From positions 1 to 64,000 of the forward strand of contig JANBPK010000926.1 of assembly GCA_027579435.1 (NCBI GenBank): DNA of 64,000 nt. Reading direction: 5' to 3'. Made by a program: the position numbers and the translations under genes. Below are positions 35,291 to 45,339 of the stretch, piece after piece. The DNA is from Candolleomyces eurysporus (taxonomy: Eukaryota > Basidiomycota > Agaricomycetes > Agaricales > Psathyrellaceae). Under the pieces are notes generated by a model. That model was not told the origin of the DNA and ran no database searches. It saw nothing but the letters and a program-made list of their open reading frames with translations. Each line of letters starts with the position of its first letter. The stretch's first letter is position 1.

Positions 35291-38200
35291 TAAGCACTTC
35301 AATCCCTTTATTATCGGGGGAGTCTGCCCGTTTTCTCTTTGTACCAGCAGCGGTTCGTGCTTGTATCTCGAGGACGGGATCAGGTGGAGTGCAGGTCGAG
35401 ATTGAGATATTGGTTGAAGCATTCACGGGTACAGATGGTTCGATGTCGTCCACCTTCTCAATCTGCACGTCGGACCCAACAAACTTCTTGGTCCCTCGGA
35501 TAGCATCCTGAAGGTCCCCATAGGTGTCGCCCATGATTGCTTCCCATTCCTGCTCCTCGCCAATGCTAGTTAACCACTCCACCGCCGCAGTTTGCCTTCC
35601 CTCCCAACTAAATCGAGCGACCACCTCTGGTAGTTTAGTGACGACCAGGGTAAAAGGAGTTTTGGTTCGAATCGTGTCGTAACTGAGGAGATCGTGAGCG
35701 CAGCGATTGATACGCTCTTCTAAATGACTTCGTCTGGGACCTGTAGCTTTGAGAGTCCACGGTTCAGTTAACTCGGGATCATTGACCCATTCCTCGAATC
35801 CGACACAGTCCATACATCTGGGCTTTCCGCAACCTACTTTGCGGTCGAAAGAGGGGGTGAAACAGTTCTCTCCCAGAATGCCTTCCAAATAGGACGAGAT
35901 TATGATGCTGAAGAAGGCTCGGAACGGTTGTAAAGAGACATCGTACCCGTATTTCTGTAGAACCGCCTTGAGGAGAGGGATCAGAGGATTGTAGAGCTGT
36001 TCGATCCGTTTTTCAACTGATAGGAGCCGGCCTGACCGAAGGACAAACCCCAGCAATTTAGCACATGGTTGCAAATCGCCGACGGTAAAGCACAATTCAA
36101 TCATATCGCGCACCCAGCTGACTGATTGAATGTCTGCACCAAGTTTGGTATCCCGGACAGCTATGAGTAGGGATTCACGAATGACCCCTCCGATCGAAGG
36201 CACTATGGAAGTTGCTCCAACGTTCATAGGTTGCTCCAGGGAGGAAGGAAACTGGGCTCGATGTTGATGAAAGGCTCGGGCAAGTTCGGCGAAGAAGCTA
36301 TGGGTGAAACTTGAGGATTTCGATACATTAGGCAGTATCCTAGATTTGAGGCAGGAAAGTAAGCATCGCCATATAATCAAATTATTCAATGCAATACCTA
36401 CTTTTGTTGGAATACTTCGAGCCCCGCTGGCAGCTCCTTGGATAGAGAAACCAAGATTGGGATGTCTTCCAACGCACCATACGAATATGAAGAGAAAGCG
36501 AGTTTGTTCATGGAGTCCACCCACTCAGGTCCTGCGGAGCTCCTAACGTGAGCAAAGATGATTTGAATGGACTCCAAACGTGTCTTCAGCCGTGTAGTCC
36601 GTTTGACGAAAGATTCGATGCTAGAGATGGATGATGAACGCGGTTCCAGATCCGGGTGAGCTTATGACCAAGCTTCAAATACTCACCCAGGCTGAATGGA
36701 AGCAAGCCCAAATGTGCCAAGAGCCTTATCCAACAGATCTCCAACATTTCCGAGAGAACTGTAAGCGAACGTTTGGTTCCATAAGTCGACGTCTTGCAAA
36801 GTGACACAATAGTTGGCAAGGGCTACAGCATTGGGTTGGAGCGAAGCATTGTTGACATCGGCATCACCTAGTTCCCGTACACCGTTTGACGCAATTTTCT
36901 TGGCCTTTTCTAATGGGAGCAGGGAGAGAAACTCCTCTTCTCTGATAGCCCATAGCGCGTTTTTATATGAAATGAGGAGGGGTATTTCTTTCTCTTGGGG
37001 GTAAAGGACGATAGCGGATCGTTCGTAGACTGCCAGAGGTGTAGTTGTAAACTCACATCCTTCATAGAAGGTAGAAACAACTCACTGAAGGTCAGCGGTC
37101 CACCCTGCAGAGAAATACGCGTTAGTAAAGTGGCGTACATTCCCCAGAGACGGTCGCTAAGAATTTAAACATACATTATAGTCGCCCTCAAATATTTTTT
37201 GAGTGGGCTCCTCATTTCCAAAAGGGTCGTCCTGGACCACTTCTTTGTCTCCAGAGATACTGACCTCACCAAGACGCAGTTGTTTGCCATCGGTCAAGCG
37301 AACAAAATCCAACAACTTGTACCAACTATCATAAATCTCCCACATGCCTAGATCGTCTTCTTTCCTCCGCCTGGCTATCGGTTCGGAGCTCAACTCAGAC
37401 GAGGAGCTATTATCGTTATTGTGCACCGAGTCGGAGTCGCTAGGCCAGTCGGACCTGGACATTCCCATCCAGTCTGCAGAGCCATCTTCAGTGTACGTCA
37501 ACTTCGCCAGAAACACAGCGAATCCAAGATCCTTCGCAATTGGGAGCAACGTGAAGACCTTCAACGCATCCGAGTATTTGAATTCCTTCGACCAGTTGCC
37601 GAACGTGGAATCGTCGCAATTTCCCGACAACAAGTAGGCGCGAAGATCCAGGCCTTCTTCCTCCCATTCACATAGCACTTTCCGCAATGCGGCCTGCGCA
37701 GCGCCAGTATCTGGTAGAGATGGTCGACGTGCGGTGTAGACGAGATCATACTCGAGAGCAAGGCGGTACCCAGATAGTACAGGCTTCACTTCGTGATTGA
37801 CGTCTTTGTACCAGGCCAAAATGGACGTGCTAAGGTTTGAGTCGTTGGACGCGTCAATCACGCCTTCCAGACCTCCGTGAGAGAGGTGAACTTCACCACC
37901 TTCGAAAGCGGAAGGAAGGATGAAGACCACTGTTGCGAAAGTTTTCTTCGCATTTCCGGTCTCGTCGGTGCACGGAAAAGACCTGTAGTGAGAATAGAGC
38001 TCAATAAGCATTTCACACCGAATCAAAGGAGGAAGACAATTTTCGTACCTCGAGCCCGCAGGATAGAGGAGGAGTTTCTTCAGCTCGCATTGAGGCTTGA
38101 TAGCACACGAGCTACCGACAAGCGCTTCCCAAACCGTCGTCGACACGACCCCCTCAACAAAATCCTCCCACTCAGGATTTTCGAAACCAACGTTCTCTGC

Positions 38201-38591
38201 TCCTATCTCCAAGACATCCGCTGAAAAGGTAGAAGATCCATCGATGTTCATACGTTCTCCTTGAGTTCTAGGGACTCCCGAGGCGCATGAGAAAATGAGC
38301 TTCGCGTCGCGCTCGGAGAGTGGGAGTCCAATGCGTCCTACTCCTTCAATGTTTAGCGCAGGATTGGGAGCCTCTGAGTCAGTTGAGCAATGATAGAAGC
38401 TTCCCAGGTGGTCGAGATACGCAAATGCATCTTCCAACCCTTCCTGAAAAATGATAAACGTTGACACGACGGTTTGTAAGAGAGGATGTGACGGCTGAAC
38501 GCAAATGAATTAAACGAACCACTTGAACTTCTGACGCATTCGACCCAACCTCCTGAGAGAGAGATTCGTCATCTGAGGGCTCAGCAAACAT
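35280..38591 (-). CDS. Large 2OG-Fe(II) oxygenase-like protein
   Basis: Multi-exon gene of roughly 950-1050 aa. Exon 1 starts at the ATG 38591 (MFAEPSDDESLSQEVGS). The N-terminal third matches the fungal prolyl-4-hydroxylase-like 2OG oxygenase fold: GSFYHCSTDSEAPNPALNIE, then KKTFATVVFILPSAFEGGEV, then WYKDVNHEVKPVLSGYRLAL, which holds the distal His and the 2OG-binding Arg. After the intron ending near 37990 the sequence reads SFPCTDET, where relatives have PHxDT, so the first iron-ligand His appears replaced by Cys. A helical middle region contains YERSAIVLYPQEKEIPLL. A CxxC-containing segment (KVGCGKPRCMDC) follows, and the C-terminus has KRKR and ends IEVLNLV. Probably nuclear. The substrate is unknown, and activity is doubtful given the missing ligand. 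Confidence 0.82.
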
Positions 38592-38807
38592 GGCACATGA
38601 TGGAGAGGAAAAAAAAGGTCGACGTAGCTAGAGTCGAACATGGCACGCCGTAGCCAAATAGGTACAAGCTGAACTTGGCGCGTGCTATGGTGGTGAGAAT
38701 GGAATAGTCTGGTGTTATCCATGCGAACGTACAGGTAAGCATATGAGATTAGAGTAAAATACAGCATAGGTAGACTGAAATTTCCCGCGTTAGCAAATAG
38801 TAAATAA

Positions 38808-41188
38808 CTACGTTAGATCAACAACATTGACCGTCTCTTTCAGAGTTTCCTTGCGTTTCCGCTTCACACCAATAACACACCCCGACCCACCGGCACTGGA
38901 TGACCTCGACCCAGACGCAGCGCTAGTTGAGGCAGTATACTTATATGCCGCGGTTGGCTCCGCTGAACGCTGTCCACCGGGTGGTGCGCCTGTAACCTCC
39001 GCTAGTCCAAGTTCGCCATCCGCTAGCTTGAACGGTGTCGTACCTTTCACGGCACCCACCACATCCCCCCACATCTCCCCCATAATCTCCTTTAGCTCTT
39101 TCTTCAGTTCGCCCACACTCTTCAAAAATAACATCGCAGCAGCCTGCCTACCCTCCCAAGTATATTCCCTCGAGTCATCCGGCCTCTTCTCCACCGTCAA
39201 CGTTTTTGGACTTGTATTGCTTGACGTCGTAAGGGTGATGAAATTGAGATCGACTTTCCTCCGACGGATCATGAGCTCGATGTGCTCTCTTCCCTTTTGC
39301 CTGGCTTGGAGAGACCAGCTTGAAAATGATGCGTTGTCGAGGAAGGTGTCAAGGTCTTTACAGTCCGAACATCCACATCCTACATCCCTCTTTGAAGACG
39401 CGGGACAGTCGACTTGGATCCGGTTGTTCGTACCCTGCGAACACAACAAGTTCAGTGCGTAGTGATAGAGAGGAAGGAGGATTCAAGAGGACTTACGTTG
39501 CTCCAACGTCCCGACGTACTGGTCACCAAAATAACAGAATTTAGCTCGACAGATGGTAATGCAAATACTTAGCACTTACATCACCCATCTCCCCATTTTC
39601 AGACTCCGTCCTTTCACGATCAGGCTTCACCCCGTCAAACGCATTCTGGGGTATAACCGGCTTCGAGTACAAAATGTCGAACCGGTCAAACGACAACTAC
39701 CGCGCCACGCGTAACATCACAACATTCGATACTTGATACTTCTCGGACTCCAGCTTGCCCATAGACGGTGTCGATCCCCCTTCATCTTTACCCTGTTTTT
39801 CCTCGTCGTATTCCTCCAGATTCCTCCTCAGGTTCGTCCCAATGTCTAAGCCGCCTGCTCCGATACTTCAAGGCGCGTTTCCGGTCACGCTCACGCCTGC
39901 GGTGGTAGACCTCGGTAGCTTGCCCAGTCCGAGTGAGGACGAGCATTGCAATACACACGGAGAAACTGAGCTCTTTCGCGATAGGAAGGAGGTACGACAG
40001 TCTACACCTTCTAGGCACTCTAAGCTACGCTTCAGCTCGCGATCGTTATAGCGGTTCTTCAAGAGGTACGCCATATATGGCGGGGTAGGCGTCGGTCCAG
40101 GTTGATACTTCCCTTCACTCCAGTTCCTCAACACCTTCCTTAAAGCCTTTATAATTACAACTCCCTCGACATCGCGTAGCGAGAGTCCCGGTTTGCCTGG
40201 GGCGTTATAAATGAGGCTATATGCGAGCGCTAATCGGCATCCCGAGGTGATGGGTTTGATGTCGTGCAGGACGCCCGGGGTATACCATGGGAGGATAGCC
40301 GTGTTAAAGCCAGTTGAGCCTTTTGCGATGCTGATCACTTCTTTCCGACCGGCGTGTGAGAGGTGGACCTCGAACTTTCCGGTTTGGGAGGTGGGAGGGA
40401 GGAAGATGAGGATAATCGCAAATGTCCCGTTTGGTTTGGGGGCACTTAGGATAAGGACATTGAAGGTCTCGGGTTTTACGGAAGAAATTGAGAAGAAAAA
40501 CCAACTCCTGATGGGATAGGGAGCTGGTCAACGCAAATGTTAGCACACGGGTCATTTCACACTTGAAGGGGAGAATCGGAACTGACCTTGAACCTGCCTT
40601 GTATAATAGCAATTTATCTAGTTCACACTGCGGTTTGGACCCCCGAGTAAGGGCCCCAAGCGACTTCCAAACCGTCGTTGCAGCAAGCCTTCCCATATAC
40701 TTCGTCCACTGAGGATTCGTGAGAGTGACTTGAACGGCATCGACTCGGACTTCGACAGCAGTCTGGGCATGTGCTTGCGGCGCCGAGGATTTCGAGATAA
40801 TCAAATTTGCATCCGGTTCTGTTAAAGGAAGAGGGATCTGTCCGATACCGGTGATTCTGAGCCCAGGATTTGGCGCGTTCGGAGTTGTTGAGGGGTGGTA
40901 GAAGTCCCCGGTGAAATTCAACTTGTCATCTGAAAGTGCTTTGTGAAAGTCGTCCTAAAATGTCAAAATCTCATTTCAAAGCGTATAAGAACAGTGTGGA
41001 TGGTCGTTCGTCAGCTCAAAAATTCTCAGGGAACCGAAAAGAAAATCTTCACAAGTACGTACCACAAGGTCTTCACCTTCGGGGAGGGACGCCTCTGAGT
41101 TCGCGACGGGATCGTCGTTGGGCATTGGATGATCCAGATCTGTGTGATAGGATCCTTCTATTTCCTCTGTTTCAGACGTATTCTCCAT
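38808..41188 (-). pseudogene. Shortened, frameshifted paralogue of the 2OG oxygenase-like gene
   Basis: Starts at the ATG 41188 (MENTSETEEIEGSYHTDLDH). It follows the neighbour through FTGDFYHPSTTPNAPNPGLR, PQCELDKLLLYKAGSR, KFEVHLSHAG and LHDIKPITSGCRLALAYSLI. The segment that should carry PHxD is unrecognisable, and the conserved GYR is GCR. The frame is lost around 40010-40040 (LPIAKELSFSVCIAMLVL lies in another frame), and a stop follows downstream. The long helical middle region is deleted: YVGTLEQ splices almost directly to GTNNRIQVDC (39449). The C-terminal part is long and well kept, with CGCSDCKDL, YTWEGRQAAA and the tail KRKR...VVDLT. It could be a pseudogene or a gene re-used for its C-terminal domain only. 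Confidence 0.6.
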
Positions 41189-41189
41189 T

Positions 41190-41645
41190 GTCTTCGTCGC
41201 CAGGTGAGAAGGAGTAGGCAAGGAAAATTAAACAGCGTGCAACGGTCCTTCGTGACAATATCCCATGCGTCGGGTCACTCCGCTCGAATGTGACTTCGCG
41301 CGTTTTGTGACGCTGTTCCGCGATTGATCCGAGCTCACACCACCCTGTGCCATCTCCAGAAATCACTTCTAGAGGTACGTAGAGGCATATGGTCATCATC
41401 GGATTATACCTGGAGTAGCTGATAATCGATCCAGTCCACTCGATACTAGCACTACTAGATGCTGAGGACGCAGTTTGGTCGTCCGACACGGACCTCAGCT
41501 TGTAGTTGTCCGAGCATCAGTATGGAGTTGTCGCTCCTAGATAGCGAGCACGTAAAAGGGATATTCGAAAAACATCCCCATCTCAGACATTCTCAGTGAC
41601 AGCTAATGCACATTGAGATTCCTAGTCGTATTCAAAGCGCTGCAC
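41190..41645. other. Upstream region of the 2OG paralogue
   Basis: No gene is supported. The stretch separates the 5' end of the oxygenase paralogue from the stop codon of the secreted-protein gene. Confidence 0.35.
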
Positions 41646-41648
41646 GAG

Positions 41649-42229
41649 CTAAGTAGAACTAGCCTCCGGAACACAGACGCAATGTCGGCAATTCGCCCCC
41701 CACGAGGTAGGCACCGCATGAAACCCTGGTTCACAAGTCGTCTCCGTAGTGCAAGGTCTTTGGGCCTCCTGGGGGATTGGACCGCATCGACACAAAAGCG
41801 GACAATCGGTGCCCGGCTTGGATTCATAGACGTAGCAGGATCCAGTGGGACAGATGAAAGGAGGGCAAGGGATGGAGGATGTGCAGGTTCCAGTGGTGGT
41901 CGTAGGAGATGTGGTTGTCGGCGTTGGTGCGGTTGTCCTGAGCTCAACGTTGTGGTCTAGAGAAAAGATTGGGGTGAGTTTGATTCTGAGAGGTGAAAAT
42001 AACTTACATTGCGATGCTTGGCCTCCTACGGGGGCAGGCGTAGCGACAGCACCAGTGGCAGCTCCACCTGGGGGCAGGTAAGTAGGTAAGTCTCTTCAAA
42101 TTACCAGAGAATCCGGAGAGCAAGAAAGGATATGTCTTTTGGATCATCCTCACCGATGTTCAGCCCACTGGCCACCTGCAACACACCCAGAAACGCGAGT
42201 AATGGGAGACTCCTGTTTAGATTACGCAT
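41649..42229 (-). CDS. Small secreted 12-cysteine protein, copy 4 (intact)
   Basis: Three exons: 42229-42154, 42067-42008, 41956-41649, giving about 147 aa. A strong signal peptide, MRNLNRSLPLLAFLGVLQVA, ends at VASG. A Gly/Ala/Thr/Pro-rich linker (GGAATGAVATPAPVGG, TTSPTTTTG) may be O-glycosylated. The C-terminal domain has 12 Cys with exactly the spacing of the gene at 33994-34567: C-x5-C-x4-C-x4-C-x10-C-x3-C-x1-C-x10-C-x5-C-x14-C-x2-C-x1-C. The domain lacks the adjacent-Cys doublets of hydrophobins. Predicted apoplastic or wall-associated protein of unknown function; antistasin-like inhibitor modules are one hypothesis. A decayed copy lies at 59150-59378. Confidence 0.82.
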
Positions 42230-42309
42230 TTGAATGAGAAGCCTGTAGGGAGTGCAATCGATGAAGAGGCTAACACGTACCCTGAGACGCACCGCTCACA
42301 ATATATATC

Positions 42310-42400
42310 ACAAGGAGAGAATTATCCGAGGATATCAGTCAGGTTGGGGCATAGGACCTCGGTCTCACAAGTGTGTGAAGCACCGGTACCATCTCACTTG
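42310..42400 (-). promoter_or_regulatory. Conserved upstream block of secreted-protein gene
   Basis: GAGAATTATCCGAGGATATC followed by AGTCAGG, with a TATATAT box at about 42301-42308. Related blocks occur at 28062-28190 and 59400-59500. It lies 75-170 bp upstream of the ATG at 42229. Confidence 0.45.
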
Positions 42401-42562
42401 GTCTGGCATTCGCGAAGATTCAGCCTTCGGAGGCTGTCTGTCTGCACAGGTGAATTACTGAAGCCCCGTTGTCGCTACATGATACGTTGTCTAGAAAAGG
42501 CCGTAATGTGAACGTAGGTGGGTCTTTAGAATGACATAGTGCGGTAACTGGTACGTACAGAT

Positions 42563-43534
42563 CTACGCGTCGTCCTGGCGAATATAGTCTATAATCGGCT
42601 GGATGTGTGTACTCCAACCCACAAGCAATGGTACAGAATTATCCTCCAATGAGGCGGAGACCTTCTTCAGGTCCCCTCGAAGGTTTTCCGAATCCTGAGC
42701 AAGGTCTTCAGATTTCTGCGCATTAGACTTTGTCGAGCGATCGTAGAGGGTCTCCAAGTAGGCTTTTATTTCGAGTTTACTTGAGTAATTCCATTCGAAT
42801 TTTTCTGCAGTAACTCCGTGATTGTGCAGGTTACCCAATGCCCGGTCCGTTGAGGACAAAACACGCATGATAGCCTGTTGGGCGAGGGGGTCGGACTCCT
42901 TGTGTAGATGCTCGAACGAACTGACGAATTTGGGTTCCATTAAATGTGGGAGGGCGAAAAAGGGATCAGAGAATTCCAAGCTAGGAACGCTGAAGAAATG
43001 GATAAAACAGGTCGTGAGGTCAACAGTTAGTAGCTTTTTGGCCACTATGACAAATTCGTCCTGACGAGGCCGTATATCCTCCTCGCTCGACCAGGCATTG
43101 ACTCAGAGGGGTCGAAAGGTCTGAACGGCAAAACGGAGGTGGGATTTTTCTCCCTTCCATTGACTGGTAATGGTAGTCATGCGTTCGAGACATTTCCATA
43201 ACAGTCGCCGACTTCCGTTCTTCTGGTCGACGGCAAATTCCAATGAAAGCGTAGGGTTCGTCAAGAATCCGACAAAGGATGAGTGGATGAAAGGGTGTAT
43301 GACCTTCTCCGTCGCCCATGAGTTCCTAATCCTTCTTTTGCATATAAATTCTATGACCCTCCAAGCAGCCGAACTATCTGAGTCGGAAATGCTATCCAGC
43401 ATCCCAACTCTGGCACGAAATACAAACCAAATATCGTTTTTGTCGACCGCGCAGGCCATCCATTGAACTTCATGGCCAGTTGCCACGAGTGGTTCCAAAT
43501 GCAGGTTCAAGGTGAAGACGAAGAAAGGCTCCAT
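42563..43534 (-). CDS. Unidentified protein-coding gene
   Basis: ATG at 43534 (MEPFFVFTLNLHLEPLVATG), open to about 43127. A 45-nt candidate intron (43126-43082) then joins it to EDIRPRQDEFVIVAKKLLTV, and the frame runs to a stop at 42563, for about 308 aa. The first exon alone would give 143 aa. Visible features: an aromatic-rich region (VQWMACAVDKNDIWFVFRAR), a basic helix (RRIRNSWATEKVI), and a C-terminal half predicted helical with charged repeats (SKSNAQKSEDLAQDSENLRG). There is no signal peptide, no membrane segment and no recognised domain. The intron donor GTTCAG is unusual, so the exon boundary is uncertain. No paralogue was found in the window. Confidence 0.5.
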
Positions 43535-43539
43535 CAGAC

Positions 43540-44900
43540 GATGCCAAGTGGGCCAGGGTTTCTACCTGTCAAGGTCATCGGCCTCGTAGCTTCATCATCT
43601 CCTTACAGTGTGTTGATTTAGACGTCCCCCGGGGCTGCTATTGGCTAATGATTATCTCGTGTTTGGGCTCTTTTTATGGATCAGATAGGTCTACCCTCTC
43701 TTTCTCGCCCGACATGAAAACAACTACGACCGAGCAGTAGCGGCAGTATGGTAGTGACGAATACGGTTCGTCTAACGGTAACGACTGGGACTGCCGCTTT
43801 AGTACACGCTTTCAAATTGGACTTGGCGCCGGAGTCGTAATAGTAGCCGCTTTTCAGCTCGCTCTGGGAGCTCCTTGGTGAGTGGTGACATTATCAATTC
43901 GGAGTTATTTTCATACGAATGTACAATAATCAAGCTCTTTCTCATTTGAGGCGCGAATACGCCGACTTACACGTTTCGTTCGAAGCATCAATAGAGTACG
44001 GCAGCCCGAATGCGGGAACACCTTGTGCTCGGCAGGGTCGGGAGTCTGAGTCCACTTGGTATTTCACGGCGAAGCCTTTGAATGAATCGTTTCATTAACC
44101 TTGAGTAACTCGATTTGACAACCTTAATCGGTATATCAAAAGATGACAGGTATTCGTTGTCTGAACAAGGTTGAAGAGGGTGATCGTTGGACACGCGGTG
44201 TGGCTATCGAAGCACTGACCAAGCACTGTCAGCTGATTGGAGCATAATATGAATGCGATGCGATGAACTCGGTTCCTGGTCCATGGAACATGGTTCACAA
44301 GGCTAGGAAATGACACAGTGGCACGAGGGTCCGATAGGACGCCCACGTAAGAGGGAGACAGGATTTCGTGGCCCGCGAGGAACCGTTTTGAGTGTTATAC
44401 CCTTCACCGCCCGAAATGATTCGATAGGTAAGATTGCGAGACAAGACAAGGTCGAATGGGGGCACCTTCAAAGGACCCAGAAACAGGACTGAATAGGGGT
44501 ACGATTATCCTTTCATCAAACCGATCCAGGTAGACAAGATTAAATGGGGTTATGATCATCTTCTCTGACCTTTCCTGATCCAACAGGATTCGGGGCCCTG
44601 TAAGGAATTGTCAAGACACTTCCTTATCAGGAGTGATGGCCTCCTGCAGAATCGTCAAACCATCGGAGCAACAGACAACATTTGGGGATTTACTAATGTA
44701 TGGCCAAAATAGTATCTTCTATGATGCCAACCATTTCCTGATGAACAAAAACAGATGTGGATCAACTCAGACCTGAGTTCGGTGCCAATACTGAGACCTG
44801 AAGTCGCTTTCTGTGAAGCAACATCAAGGGAGGAGAAAGGGAGGGGAGTAGTTGTATCAATTCGCCGCGTTCAATTCTCCAAAGAGGCTACCGGCATGCG
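43540..44900. other. Intergenic stretch upstream of first dsRBM gene
   Basis: No gene is supported. The last ~350 bp share patches with the upstream regions of the other dsRBM genes, for example CAGGATTCGG and ACTTCCTTATCAGGAGT. Confidence 0.4.
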
Positions 44901-44908
44901 GCCTCTGG

Positions 44909-44915
44909 TATAAAA
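44909..44915 (+). promoter_or_regulatory. TATA box of dsRBM gene 1
   Basis: TATAAAA 56 bp before the ATG. It is preceded by GGCATGCGGCCTCTGG, the GCATGC element conserved in all four dsRBM genes. Confidence 0.7.
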
Positions 44916-44964
44916 GCCACCAGGAAGGCTGGAGCCTTCTTGCAAAGTGCAGTCGTAAGGCGTC

Positions 44965-45333
44965 ATGTCCAACGGTCAGTATTTAGGCCTTTTCCACTAA
45001 TATCTCAGCACTCACTGCGCAACTTCAACATGCAGGTTCATGTGCACAGTTCAACAATGCTACCCAAGAAGTTTTTGGAGGCGTCGTCTCCCCCATCGTC
45101 TATGTTTGGGAGACGAATGATCCACTCAATCCTTGGTACGCCGAAGCTCGATGTAAGTAAGTGTGAGCAGTGTCCTCGCCAGTGCGCTTACGTTGATTTT
45201 CACAGTTGTCAGTAGGGACAATGTTTTACTGAGGTTTCGCCAGGCATCGGCACCTAGGAGGCAGAGGGCAAAAGACCTCGCTGCAAGCAATGCGTACCAG
45301 TGGCTCCGCGCTCATTTCTCAAATAGCGTTTGA
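44965..45333 (+). CDS. Solo dsRBM-like protein, gene 1
   Basis: Exons 44965-44974, 45036-45152, 45206-45333 give 84 aa with consistent phases. The whole protein is one domain: an N-terminal helix (SCAQFNNATQEVFGG), strands around SPIVYVWETNDPLNPWYAEA, and a C-terminal helix with RRQRAKDLAASNAYQWLRA. This fits the α-β-β-β-α double-stranded-RNA-binding motif; RRQRAK corresponds to the KKxAK RNA-contact signature and DPLNPWYA to the GPxHxxxF region. The assignment is by pattern, not by search. It differs from the other three in its end (AHFSNSV instead of the AQYPxINLTxV type) and in LLRFRQ. No catalytic or second domain. Likely role: RNA binding or modulation of dsRNA enzymes (inferred). Confidence 0.8.
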
Positions 45334-45339
45334 AGAGGT

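Noticed and set aside
38827..39462. 211-aa plus-strand open frame
   Set aside because: Exact antisense of the C-terminal exon of the 2OG oxygenase paralogue, with no independent features.
33994..42229. Secreted Cys-rich proteins as hydrophobins
   Set aside because: They have 12 cysteines and no adjacent Cys-Cys pairs; hydrophobins have eight with two doublets.
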